Source: JBAXXL01 sp038206725 (GTDB lineage Bacteria; Bacteroidota; Ignavibacteria; Kapaibacteriales; UBA2268). Taken from it: 64,000 nt of DNA. Shown here piece by piece: positions 53,282-61,892 of this stretch; position 1 is the first letter of the stretch; each line of letters starts with the position of its first letter. Below the pieces are notes generated by a model. That model worked only from the letters and a program-made list of their open reading frames with translations, had not been told where the DNA came from and made no database searches. Where the stretch lies: NCBI GenBank assembly GCA_038206725.1, contig JBBRAO010000006.1, forward strand, positions 30,564 through 94,563, in the 5' to 3' direction. Made by a program: the position numbers and the translations under genes.

Positions 53282-54592
53282 TTACTTCATTACTCTGCGC
53301 CAGAAGCTGGACGAGTATTTCGGGTCTATGTATTTCACAAATTCGCTTAATTCCGGATAGAAATTCCTGAAGTCCGCGCCATTCATACGGGCATCCTTGG
53401 CAGGGTACATACGAGCACCGGCTGAACGCAGTATTTTGTCGGTTTCTCTAAGTATAGCCAATGTCTTTTCGCCGTGCATAGGGAAATCTATTGCTAAAGT
53501 AATACCCGGCATTGGAAAACTCATCATCCCCGGTGAGCGAACATCGCCGAATTTTTTAAGTACAGTTAAGAATGACTGCATACCCGATTTTTGAATAATG
53601 CTCAATATGTTCTTCAAATTGACCAAATAATTATCGAACGGTAAAACGAATTGATACTGCAAAAATCCCTTCTTGCCATAAGCTTTTTGCCAACCGTTTA
53701 TAGAATCCAGTGGGTAGAAAAATGGATTATAATGGCAAATTCCCGATTGGAATTTCGGTATCTGCTTATTAAAATAAAGCCAATTGAATCCTTTCACAGT
53801 AAGCGGATTGATTAAATTAATATCAATTGGGAAAGGAAGCGCGCCTTCTTTGGGTAGTCTTGGCAATTTTTCTTTATGCGGGTCTGCGAAATTGCCGCGC
53901 ATAAAAATACCTCTTCCCAATTTATCGCCCTTCGAACCGCAGTCAACCCACGAAACGATATAGTCGTAGTTGTTTTCCGATTCTTTGTTAATCTCGTAAA
54001 ATTCTTCTAAGGAATCAAATTTTATATTTTCATATTTTATAAATGGTGAAGGGATTTTCGCTAATTTGAATTCCACCCAAGTTACTAATCCGGTTAATCC
54101 CATACCGCCTATAGTGGCTCTGAATAATTCGGCATTATGATCGGGTGTACATAGGTATCGTTTCCCGTCGGAACGAAGCAATTCGAATTGAGTTACGTGA
54201 CAACCGAAAGTTCCGCCTTTATGATGGTTTTTTCCGTGTACATCGTTAGCCAACGCGCCTCCAACAGTAATTTCTTTTGTACCCGGGGTAGAAGCGAGAA
54301 ACCAATTGTTTGGAACCGATATTTTCAATACATCGCTTAACTTGACGCCGGCTTCAACTCGGATAATTCCTTGCTCGATGTTGAATTCAATAAACTTATT
54401 CATCGAAGAAGTGTCTAATAGTACACCCCCTTCGTTTAAACAGGAATCGCCGTAGCTTTTTCCTAAACCATAAGCCAAAATCGGTGTGGTAATATTCGAT
54501 AAATCCGGTATATCCGACGACCAATACAACTTTTTTACTTCCGATGGAGCTAATTTTGGATATCGCCCAAACGAACCATATTTTTCTAACAT
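53282..54592 (-). CDS. FAD-linked oxidase, DprE1-like
   Basis: 436 residues of the VAO/PCMH-type flavin oxidase family. N-terminal FGRYPKLAPSEV, FAD-binding AYGLGKSYGDSCLN and STPGTKEITVGGALANDVHG-KNHH, like the DprE1 signature, then the cytochrome/aldonolactone-type C-terminus ending DPKYSSSFWRRV. DprE1 oxidises decaprenylphosphoryl ribose at C2. It overlaps the HAD-UbiA fusion gene by 7 bases, which supports a polyprenyl-phosphate-sugar route. Confidence 0.85.
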   Translation of the reverse strand: MLEKYGSFGRYPKLAPSEVKKLYWSSDIPDLSNITTPILAYGLGKSYGDSCLNEGGVLLDTSSMNKFIEFNIEQGIIRVEAGVKLSDVLKISVPNNWFLASTPGTKEITVGGALANDVHGKNHHKGGTFGCHVTQFELLRSDGKRYLCTPDHNAELFRATIGGMGLTGLVTWVEFKLAKIPSPFIKYENIKFDSLEEFYEINKESENNYDYIVSWVDCGSKGDKLGRGIFMRGNFADPHKEKLPRLPKEGALPFPIDINLINPLTVKGFNWLYFNKQIPKFQSGICHYNPFFYPLDSINGWQKAYGKKGFLQYQFVLPFDNYLVNLKNILSIIQKSGMQSFLTVLKKFGDVRSPGMMSFPMPGITLAIDFPMHGEKTLAILRETDKILRSAGARMYPAKDARMNGADFRNFYPELSEFVKYIDPKYSSSFWRRVMK

Positions 54593-56022
54593 AATGATGA
54601 TAATAAAATTAATGAAACAATAACTAATGCTGTTAAATAACTGACCTTATCCTTGACAGCGAAAATAACGGGATCGTCAGAAAGTTCACCTCGAACAGTC
54701 AAAAACCATATACGTCCTATCCAATAAAGCAATACAGGACAAGCCGCAAATATAAATTTCGGCGATTCATATAGTTTAACTACTTCAGGCGAAAATGTAT
54801 ATATGGCAAAAACCAGTACCGCCAACATACCGCTTGACAAACCTAATGAACTTAATAAAGGCATATCAACTTTTCTATAACCGCGACCCGAGAGTTTGGT
54901 TTTATCATAAAGCTCGGTTTGTGACAGCTCTGTATAGCGTTTTGCCGCCGCCAAACTCAAGAATATAAACATCGAAAAAGCCAAAAGCCAAGGCGAAATT
55001 GGAACAGTGCAAGCCGCACCGCCGCAGATTATTCGCAATGTGTATAATCCCGCTAAAACCAATATATCTAATAGATAAATTCTCTTTATTAAAAATGAAT
55101 AACACAACGTAACCGCATAATAAGCAGCAAGAACCAGCATAAAGTACGGCGGTAAAGTAAGCGATATTAATATTGAGCTTAGCAACAGCAGTGGTATAAG
55201 AAATAGACCGTACACCGGCGATAAATCACCCGAGGCGAAAGGACGATTGCGCTTTGAGTGGTGCTTCCTGTCTGAATTAAGATCCAACAAATCGTTTAAA
55301 AGATAAACCGACGACGCGGTAAATCCAAAAGCAAAAAACGCTGTAACAGCCGACAACCAAAGTTCACCATCACCAATTAAATGTGCTAAAAGCAACGGCA
55401 AAAATATTAATAGATTTTTTACCCATTGGTATAGGCGCATTTCTTTAATTATTAGCTTGAAAGTATTTTTATCGGATTGGAATTCTTTTTCTATTGGGGT
55501 ATTTGCTAAAACTTTTCGTTTGAGACTTTCGGAACAGTCCACTAAAATAGCTTTCTCGGCACTTTGCCAAACCGGTAAATCCGATTTGCTGTCCCCCGCG
55601 TAAACAAAACCTTTCTCGCCGAATAATTCTATCAACTTATCGGCTTTGGTCTTACCCTTCAAATTTGTGGTAGCGTCCGAATTTAGAATCCTATCAAATA
55701 AGCCAAGATGCTCTTGAATTGAGTTGGCGGTTTTTTCATTTGACGCGGTAGCTAAAACTACGGTTCTTCCAGTGAACTTTTCTGCTTTTATATATTCAAT
55801 CAGCTCCGTTCTGTATGGAAGCAAATCAACTGAGAGGTTGGTTTTCTCAGCAATTTTGGATTTGAATTGCGCTCGTCCGCTCATTAACCAAAACGGTAAA
55901 ACAACTAGATATAATGGGTTCCGTTTGATAAGCAGAACTATTGATTCTACCAATGTGTCACTCTTTATTAGAGTGCTATCTAAATCTATAACAAGAGGTT
56001 TTTTCAAAAGACAATTATTCAT
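54586..56022 (-). CDS. HAD phosphatase - UbiA prenyltransferase fusion
   Basis: 478 residues. HAD domain (about 8-175): DxD-like LVIDLDSTLIKSDT, VLATASNEK and GDSKSDLPVW. UbiA domain (about 195-478), about eight membrane helices: YQWVKNLLIFLPLLLAH, VYLLNDLLDLNSDRKHHSKR with the Mg-binding NDxxDxxxD, and second motif region DKTKLSGRGYRK. In mycobacteria the UbiA enzyme joins PRPP to decaprenyl phosphate and a separate phosphatase removes the 5'-phosphate; here the HAD may do the second step. The product next acts on the DprE1-like oxidase (gene overlap). Confidence 0.87.
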   Translation of the reverse strand: MNNCLLKKPLVIDLDSTLIKSDTLVESIVLLIKRNPLYLVVLPFWLMSGRAQFKSKIAEKTNLSVDLLPYRTELIEYIKAEKFTGRTVVLATASNEKTANSIQEHLGLFDRILNSDATTNLKGKTKADKLIELFGEKGFVYAGDSKSDLPVWQSAEKAILVDCSESLKRKVLANTPIEKEFQSDKNTFKLIIKEMRLYQWVKNLLIFLPLLLAHLIGDGELWLSAVTAFFAFGFTASSVYLLNDLLDLNSDRKHHSKRNRPFASGDLSPVYGLFLIPLLLLSSILISLTLPPYFMLVLAAYYAVTLCYSFLIKRIYLLDILVLAGLYTLRIICGGAACTVPISPWLLAFSMFIFLSLAAAKRYTELSQTELYDKTKLSGRGYRKVDMPLLSSLGLSSGMLAVLVFAIYTFSPEVVKLYESPKFIFAACPVLLYWIGRIWFLTVRGELSDDPVIFAVKDKVSYLTALVIVSLILLSSLC

Positions 56023-56190
56023 TGTTAATAATAATCAAAATTAAGAAAAATTTGTGGTTAATTATCAATTAATAAGAGCTAAACTGAAATATTTTTTGTG
56101 AAATTAATCACTTGAATTTTCATAATCAACTGTTTTTAAGTAATTTTGTACTCTTTAAAAATTGAAATACATTAATATTTGATAAAACAG

Positions 56191-57033
56191 ATGAATATAA
56201 TCTTAGAAGCAAAATTTATAGGTCCCGATATCAAGCTATTTAGAATCGAAGCACCACAAATAGCAAACAAAAGACAAGCGGGACAATTTGTGATAATCCG
56301 TGTAAACGAAACGGGTGAGCGGATACCGATTACCATAGCCGATTCGAACAAAAATGAAGGCAGTATAACCATCATCGTTCAAGGAATAGGTAAAACAACC
56401 AAAATGTTAAACAACTTAAAAACCGGCGAGTTTATTTTGGATGTTGCCGGACCTTTGGGCAAAGCATCCGAAATAGAAAAATTTGGTACAGCGGTAGTTA
56501 TCGGCGGCGGTGTCGGGACGGCAATCGCTTTCCCAACAGCAAAAGCCTTGAAAGAAGCCGGAAATAAAGTGATTAGTATAATCGGTGGCCGCTCTAAGGA
56601 ATATGTGATATTAGAAAATGAAATGAAGGAATGTTCCGACGAAGTATATCCAACAACTGACGATGGAAGTTACGGTTTTCACGGATTTGTTACTCAAAAA
56701 CTACAAGAATTGATTACCGCCGGTGAAAAAATCGACTTTGTTTTGGCGATTGGACCAATTGCTATGATGAAAGCCGTTGCCGATTTGACAAAGAAATACG
56801 AAATAAAAACTGTTGTAAGCTTAAATCCGATTATGGTTGACGGTACCGGAATGTGCGGTGGATGCAGAGTATCCGTCGGTGGAAAAACATTCTTCGCTTG
56901 CGTGGACGGACCTGAATTCGACGCTCATTTGGTTGATTTCGATACATTGTTGAAACGCAACGCGAATTATGCTATTCAGGAATCGGATTCAATCACAAAA
57001 CATAATTGCAAATTAGAGGGGATGGGTTTATAA
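56191..57033 (+). CDS. nfnA: NfnA-like ferredoxin-NADP reductase subunit
   Basis: About 280 residues. ATG 56191 (MNIILEAKF) is preferred over the TTG at 56179 by match to the family N-terminus. FAD domain (RQAGQFVIIRVNETGERIPI), NAD domain (AVVIGGGVGTAIAFPTAKAL) and a 2Fe-2S site (GTGMCGGCRVSVGGKTFFAC). The next gene starts at the base after its stop. Together they resemble the electron-bifurcating NfnAB complex, which couples NADH and reduced ferredoxin to NADP reduction. Confidence 0.88.
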   Translation: MNIILEAKFIGPDIKLFRIEAPQIANKRQAGQFVIIRVNETGERIPITIADSNKNEGSITIIVQGIGKTTKMLNNLKTGEFILDVAGPLGKASEIEKFGTAVVIGGGVGTAIAFPTAKALKEAGNKVISIIGGRSKEYVILENEMKECSDEVYPTTDDGSYGFHGFVTQKLQELITAGEKIDFVLAIGPIAMMKAVADLTKKYEIKTVVSLNPIMVDGTGMCGGCRVSVGGKTFFACVDGPEFDAHLVDFDTLLKRNANYAIQESDSITKHNCKLEGMGL

Positions 57034-58455
57034 ATGCGCGAGATGACTGCAAAAGAAAGAATGCAAATAACCAGAATTCCTATGCCGGAACAAGATCCGG
57101 TAGTTAGAAGCCACAATTTTTTAGAAGTGAACTTAGGATTAACCAAAGAAATGGCTGTCGAAGAAGCAAACCGTTGTATTAGATGTAAAAAGCCGCAATG
57201 CGTCGCCGGCTGTCCGGTTGCAGTGAAAATACCGGAGTTCATTATTGCGATTGCCGATGAAGACTTCGCGTTAGCCGCAAAAATTCTAAAAGAGGATAAC
57301 GCATTACCTGCTGTTTGCGGAAGAGTTTGCCCACAGGAAGAGCAATGCGAAAAAGTATGTATATTAGAGAAAAAAGGACGCTCGGTGGCGATTGGTAATT
57401 TAGAGCGTTTTGCCGCGGATTGGGAGCGCGAAAACATCGGCATCCAGAATATAAAAGTGGGTACCCCTACGGGTAAAAAAATCGCCATTATTGGCGGTGG
57501 TCCTGCCGGATTAAGTTGTGCCGGGGATTTAGTTCAATTCGGTCACGAAGTAACTATTTTCGAAGCACTCCACGGTTTGGGCGGTGTTTTGATGTACGGT
57601 ATTCCTGAATTCCGTTTACCGAAAGAAATTGTACAAGCAGAAATAAAATCCTTAGAAAATGCGGGTGTCAAATTCATAACAAACTACATAATCGGTTTAA
57701 CCGAAACGGTAGAAGAACTACTCGAACGCTTTGACGCGATATTTATAGCTGTTGGTGCGGGATTACCGTACTTCCTTAATATTCAGGGTGAGAATTTCAA
57801 CGGTATTTATTCTTCGAATGAATATTTAACTCGTGTAAATCTAATGAAAGCCTACGACCCTGAGCATTACGATACCCCAATGTATGATATCAAGGATAAA
57901 ACAGTTGTCGTCTTCGGCGGTGGAAATACGGCTATGGATGCTGTCAGAACCGCTCTTCGTTTAGGTGCAAAACGCGCCGTAATCAGTTATAGAAGAACTG
58001 AAAAAGAAATGCCCGCACGTGTGGAAGAAATCCATCACGCTAAAGAAGAAGGCGTAGAGTTTATGCTTTTAACCGCTCCTTTGGAGTTCCTCGGCAATGA
58101 GGAAGGCCGCTTAACAGGCTTACGTTTGCAAAGAATGGAATTAGGTGAACCCGATGATTCCGGAAGACGCAAACCGGTTCCAATCGATGGTGCTATTGAT
58201 ACAATTGATATTGATGTTGCAGTTATTGCAATCGGAAACGGATCGAATCCGATTATCAGTCGTGCCACACCTGATTTGAATGTAAACAAATGGGGTAACA
58301 TATTGGTTGACGAGGCTTCGATGAGAACGAATATTGAAGGAGTTTTTGCCGGCGGTGACATCGTTACCGGTGGAGCTACAGTAATATTGGCTATGGGTGC
58401 AGGACGAACCGCCGCTAGTTCAATTGAAGATTTTTTACAATCGGGAATATGGTAA
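57034..58455 (+). CDS. nfnB: NfnB-like NADPH oxidoreductase (GltD family)
   Basis: 473 residues of the small-subunit glutamate synthase family. Two N-terminal 4Fe-4S sites (CIRCKKPQCVAGC and CGRVCPQEEQCEKVC), FAD domain (KKIAIIGGGPAGLSCAGDL), NADP domain (VVVFGGGNTAMDAVRTALRLG) and C-terminal GVFAGGDIVTGGATVILAMG. As it directly follows an NfnA-like gene with no GltB near, an Nfn role is favoured over glutamate synthase. Terminator at 58556. Confidence 0.9.
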   Translation: MREMTAKERMQITRIPMPEQDPVVRSHNFLEVNLGLTKEMAVEEANRCIRCKKPQCVAGCPVAVKIPEFIIAIADEDFALAAKILKEDNALPAVCGRVCPQEEQCEKVCILEKKGRSVAIGNLERFAADWERENIGIQNIKVGTPTGKKIAIIGGGPAGLSCAGDLVQFGHEVTIFEALHGLGGVLMYGIPEFRLPKEIVQAEIKSLENAGVKFITNYIIGLTETVEELLERFDAIFIAVGAGLPYFLNIQGENFNGIYSSNEYLTRVNLMKAYDPEHYDTPMYDIKDKTVVVFGGGNTAMDAVRTALRLGAKRAVISYRRTEKEMPARVEEIHHAKEEGVEFMLLTAPLEFLGNEEGRLTGLRLQRMELGEPDDSGRRKPVPIDGAIDTIDIDVAVIAIGNGSNPIISRATPDLNVNKWGNILVDEASMRTNIEGVFAGGDIVTGGATVILAMGAGRTAASSIEDFLQSGIW

Positions 58456-58555
58456 AAACCAATTTATTTTTATGGTTATAAAAATATACTGCATAGATAT
58501 TCGTTTTTATATTTGCAAATAATTTTTTCACGAAACTCTCTCTTGAAATAAATAT

Positions 58556-58590
58556 AGCCCGGTTGACATTTACAGCCGAGCTTTTTTTTT
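58556..58590 (+). terminator. Terminator of the nfnAB unit
   Basis: AGCCCGGTT / AGCCGAGCT pairs over 9 bases with G-U pairs, loop of 9, then nine T (58582-58590). The rest of 58456-58845 is AT-rich with nothing recognised. Confidence 0.75.
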
Positions 58591-58845
58591 ACACATATCC
58601 ATCTTTTTTTAATTGTTTTGAAAGAAGTTAAGGTTATAAGAAAAAGCAGTCAATCAATTCTGACTAATAGCTTATGATTTATATAACTCCCTGAAATCCT
58701 ATTTCAACACCTGTCTTATTGAGTCTTTATTTGTTAGTTTAGCAAAATAGCCTTAATTTTGAACCTTCAGATTCAAGTAAAATTGAATTAATTATATTAA
58801 CTTATTGAAATCTTCTGTCCGGCAGATAGAAGTTAATCATTTATT

Positions 58846-59961
58846 ATGACAGAACAAATAATTACAGATAAACCAAAACGCATTACATTTATTGATTTGA
58901 CACGTGCTTACGCTATTTTGATGATGGTTCAGGGTCATACTATTGATCTGGTTCTTAATCAAAAATATAGAGTAAACTCCGCACTCTTCGATATTTGGAA
59001 ATACAACCGCGGTGTAACCGCCCCGCTCTTCCTATTAATGTCGGGGGTGATATTTACATACTTATTGATGAAATACGAAACGCCCGGAGGAAGTAACCCA
59101 CGCGTAAAAAAAGGTTTCACGCGAGGGCTGTTGCTAATCGGAATCGGTTATGCTCTTCAATTCAATGTGAGTTTAATTTTCAATTTCCCGGCTAGTTTCA
59201 ATGCGGTTGACAATTCTGCGATAGTATTCCACGTTTTGCAATGTATTGGAGTCGGTTTAATAAGCTTAGTGGGCTTATACAAATTCGCGAAATTTACTAA
59301 ATTTTCTTATTTTTGGATTTTACTTGTAACCGGTCTAAGTATGATTGCATTGCATAACGTCGTACCAACAATGGCTTGGCTCGATCACGTACCAATCTTT
59401 TTTGCTAATTTCTTTACACCGAAATTTGGTTCGCATTTCCCAATCTTCCCATTTGTTGGTTATTTAATGCTGGGTGCGGCGCTCGGCAGTACTATCCCTA
59501 AATACCAGGAGTTTTATACAAGCTACCGCTTTGGTATTTGGATAATTTCAATCGGTGTTCTCTGGATGATTATAACCTATACTATTATGCCTTCTATACG
59601 TGGTCCATATCTATACTATCATCCGCATAATAATTTGCCCGATCTTATTATGATTGACCGCATAGCTGTGGTGGGGATAATAATCGGTATTTTTTCGTTG
59701 CTATCGCTGAAATTTAAAAATATCAATCCTTTTTTGCTGACGATGGGTAAAAATACGCTTTGGATTTATGTAGTACACCATTTTATACTGTATAATACGG
59801 TATTCATTCCGGGACCGGTTCTATATTTCTTTAAAAATAGACTCGACCCTTGGCAGTCGGTTTTCTGCGCTCTGGGAGTGTTGGTAACAGTACTGGTAAT
59901 GCTGTATTATTACACTAAACTTGTCAAAAAATACAAACCGAAATATTTGAAAGTCAAATAA
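58846..59961 (+). CDS. HGSNAT/DUF1624-type membrane acyltransferase-like protein
   Basis: 371 residues, about nine to ten membrane segments. N-terminal RITFIDLTRAYAILMMVQGHTIDLVL carries the conserved Asp and His of the heparan-alpha-glucosaminide N-acetyltransferase/DUF1624 family, then APLFLLMSGVIFTYL. It may acetylate an envelope sugar; substrate unknown. The AhpD-like gene follows after 46 bases. Confidence 0.8.
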   Translation: MTEQIITDKPKRITFIDLTRAYAILMMVQGHTIDLVLNQKYRVNSALFDIWKYNRGVTAPLFLLMSGVIFTYLLMKYETPGGSNPRVKKGFTRGLLLIGIGYALQFNVSLIFNFPASFNAVDNSAIVFHVLQCIGVGLISLVGLYKFAKFTKFSYFWILLVTGLSMIALHNVVPTMAWLDHVPIFFANFFTPKFGSHFPIFPFVGYLMLGAALGSTIPKYQEFYTSYRFGIWIISIGVLWMIITYTIMPSIRGPYLYYHPHNNLPDLIMIDRIAVVGIIIGIFSLLSLKFKNINPFLLTMGKNTLWIYVVHHFILYNTVFIPGPVLYFFKNRLDPWQSVFCALGVLVTVLVMLYYYTKLVKKYKPKYLKVK

Positions 59962-60007
59962 GATCAATGCTTTTTTCCAATATGAATGTGCATTATAGAG
60001 GTAAAAA

Positions 60008-60346
60008 ATGAATATATACGAAGAATTTGATAAACGCCGAAACGCCGGTAATGAACGAGTATTTGCGCAAAACGATCTAGTCTATAACCGCTTTTTCAAT
60101 TTGGACACCAACGCCTACAGAGAAGGAGCCCTTAACGAAAAAACAAAACAGCTCATAGGACTTAGCTGTTCGCTGATGCTTCGCTGTAATGATTGCACCA
60201 TTTACCACATACGTGAAGCGGTTAATTGTGGAGCGACTCGTGAAGAAATCAACGAAGCGATGGAAATAGCACTCGTTATAGGTGGTTCCATAGTTGTTCC
60301 GCATTTGAGATATGCCTTGGAAGCACTGGATGAATTATTAGGGTAA
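60008..60346 (+). CDS. Carboxymuconolactone decarboxylase (AhpD-like) family protein
   Basis: 112 residues, one all-helical CMD domain. Redox pair in LRCNDCTIYHIREAV and the family ending EEINEAMEIALVIGGSIVVPH. AhpD-like members reduce partner proteins or peroxides; others have lost that role. The CxxC and following His are present, so a redox role is likely. RBS GAGG is about eight bases upstream. Confidence 0.88.
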   Translation: MNIYEEFDKRRNAGNERVFAQNDLVYNRFFNLDTNAYREGALNEKTKQLIGLSCSLMLRCNDCTIYHIREAVNCGATREEINEAMEIALVIGGSIVVPHLRYALEALDELLG

Positions 60347-60355
60347 AAGAGTCTT

Positions 60356-60389
60356 ACTCATCCGATGACCGGCGAGTCATCGGATGAGT
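60356..60389. repeat. Palindrome c, 14-bp perfect arms
   Basis: ACTCATCCGATGAC (60356-60369) and GTCATCGGATGAGT (60376-60389), loop CGGCGA. Its arms match the sequences directly outside the IS1182-like element at 43300-43316 and 44927-44943. It could also work as a terminator for the AhpD-like gene, though without a T run. Confidence 0.85.
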
Positions 60390-60437
60390 TGGTTCAAACA
60401 TCACGCATTCGCCGAGTGTGTTGTAGATAATCAGCTC

Positions 60438-60510
60438 ATCAACCCCACGCTTAAGCGTGGGGTTGATGGCTCCCAGCTTTGTCTTGTTCCCAAGCTCCTG
60501 CTTGGGAACA
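60438..60510. repeat. Palindromes b and g
   Basis: Palindrome b, a perfect 30-base palindrome (60438-60467, half ATCAACCCCACGCTT), and palindrome g (60485-60510, TGTTCCCAAGC / GCTTGGGAACA). A second full copy of b is at 60668-60697 inside the T9SS gene. Confidence 0.85.
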
Positions 60511-60517
60511 TAAATAG

Positions 60518-61831
60518 CTACATTTTCACAAACTTCGCCGTCTCGCCACCCAATTTCACAAAATACATCCCTCGCGGTAAATCGGAGATGTTGATTTGCT
60601 GAACAGACGAGGGCGTCTGTTCTACTGACATCACTTTTTCGCCGAGTGTGTTGTAGATGATCAGCTCATCAACCCCACGCTTAAGCGTGGGGTTGATTGC
60701 ATACAGATTTATCGTTATATAATCGCCCGCAGGATTAGGGGAAATTTCTAAGGATTTATCATTTCCACCTTCAACAGCACCTTCACCATCATCCATTAAC
60801 CGGAACATTCCCTCTCCGAAAGTACCGCAAATAGGTACATTACCTGCGTATGTTACAACCATAGTAGGTGCCTCGCTCTCTTTTGGTCTTTCATAAAGAT
60901 ATTCTCTGAACCATGTCTCGCCGCCATCATTGGTTCGTAAAATTTTACCATAGGGTCCAACTGCAATACCATTTAGGATATCCCGAAACGTAATATAATT
61001 CAATCCAAATGCTAACTTATTTATTTCCTTGTAAACTAAATTCCAGCTAACACCACCATTTGTTGTTTTAAACATCAAATCCCAAGATTGGTCACCAATT
61101 CCCAAACCTTTTCGTGATGCGATCCAACCTACTTCTTTATTTAAAAAGAAAATCCGCCGTAATGCTCCATAATTTTCATCCTTAATTGTGTCTCTAATCC
61201 AAACCTTACCTGCGTTTGTTGTTCTAGCATATTCAGCGGCACCCTTCTTAGTCCCATCTTTATAATATATATTTATTGCTCTTGAGACATCAAAACTATC
61301 TTTAGAGTGCATCCAAATATCTAAAATCAAACCCGTCATACCAATTGTGGAATTGTATGTTTTCCACCCATCATTAGTAACATAAACATTAGTTGGAGAT
61401 GCGACTATCCCGTTTAAAGAATCAAGCATGTGAATACGAATGAGATCTTCAGCACCAGAAATATAGGTAGTATCCCACGATTTACCTCTATTACTGCTTC
61501 TTTTAATGGCTCCCATATCACCATAAATTATATACAAATGTTTTTTATCAGTGTATGCCATATTATTTATATAATACGGATGAGGGAAATGTGGCTTTAC
61601 ATAATCACTTTCATCATATAGAATACTCCAAGAATTTCCACCATCGGTGGATTCAATTAACCTGCAAAAATTCATGTGGGATAAACAAGCTATGCAATCG
61701 GTGGAATCAATGCAATTAATACCTAAACCAACTTCGTTTAGGTCACCCCAGTAGGTCTTCTTCCATTCAGCCTTTGCAATAAGACTGGTTGAAGTGAAGA
61801 ATAAAAAACACAATAAATAGATAATTTTCAT
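60518..61831 (-). CDS. T9SS-secreted YCF48/BNR-like propeller protein
   Basis: 437 residues with signal peptide (MKIIYLLCFLFFTSTSLIAKA). Blades with Asp-box or YCF48-type turns: STDGGNSWSILYDE, SSNRGKSWDTTYIS, TTNAGKVWIRDTI, TTNGGVSWNLVY, TNDGGETWFREYL. The C-terminus (LEISPNPAGDYITI... INISDLPRGMYFVKL) is a T9SS type A sorting domain holding palindrome b in frame (INPTLKRGVD) and palindrome f in frame (EQTPSSVQ). The end is nearly identical to the gene at 45407-46604. Role unknown, probably cell-surface. Confidence 0.87.
   Translation of the reverse strand: MKIIYLLCFLFFTSTSLIAKAEWKKTYWGDLNEVGLGINCIDSTDCIACLSHMNFCRLIESTDGGNSWSILYDESDYVKPHFPHPYYINNMAYTDKKHLYIIYGDMGAIKRSSNRGKSWDTTYISGAEDLIRIHMLDSLNGIVASPTNVYVTNDGWKTYNSTIGMTGLILDIWMHSKDSFDVSRAINIYYKDGTKKGAAEYARTTNAGKVWIRDTIKDENYGALRRIFFLNKEVGWIASRKGLGIGDQSWDLMFKTTNGGVSWNLVYKEINKLAFGLNYITFRDILNGIAVGPYGKILRTNDGGETWFREYLYERPKESEAPTMVVTYAGNVPICGTFGEGMFRLMDDGEGAVEGGNDKSLEISPNPAGDYITINLYAINPTLKRGVDELIIYNTLGEKVMSVEQTPSSVQQINISDLPRGMYFVKLGGETAKFVKM
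60601..60697. repeat. Translated palindromes f and b inside the T9SS sorting domain
   Basis: Palindrome f at 60601-60622 (GAACAGACG / CGTCTGTTC, loop AGGG) and palindrome b at 60668-60697, both without breaking the reading frame of the 60518-61831 gene. Confidence 0.85.
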
Positions 61832-61855
61832 TTGAAACCCTTTTATAATAGTAAG

Positions 61856-61884
61856 AAAAAAGCGGCAGTCATAAGAACTGCCGC
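61856..61884 (-). terminator. Terminator of the Cys-rich T9SS gene
   Basis: GCGGCAGT (61862-61869) / ACTGCCGC (61877-61884), followed on the minus strand by six T. It lies just beyond the stop at 61893. Confidence 0.85.
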
Positions 61885-61892
61885 ATAATTTG

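Larger units (their letters stand above)
60354..60517 (-). pseudogene. Decayed second copy of a T9SS sorting-domain segment
   Basis: On the minus strand a frame reads VPKQELGNKTKLG (palindrome g), AINPTLKRGVDE (palindrome b), LIIYNTLGECVMFEP, then THPMTRRSSDE and TAA (palindrome c). The first two stretches match the neighbouring gene's domain almost exactly, but the domain end is replaced by palindrome c. It lies just after the stop of the 60518 gene in another frame. Confidence 0.65.
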
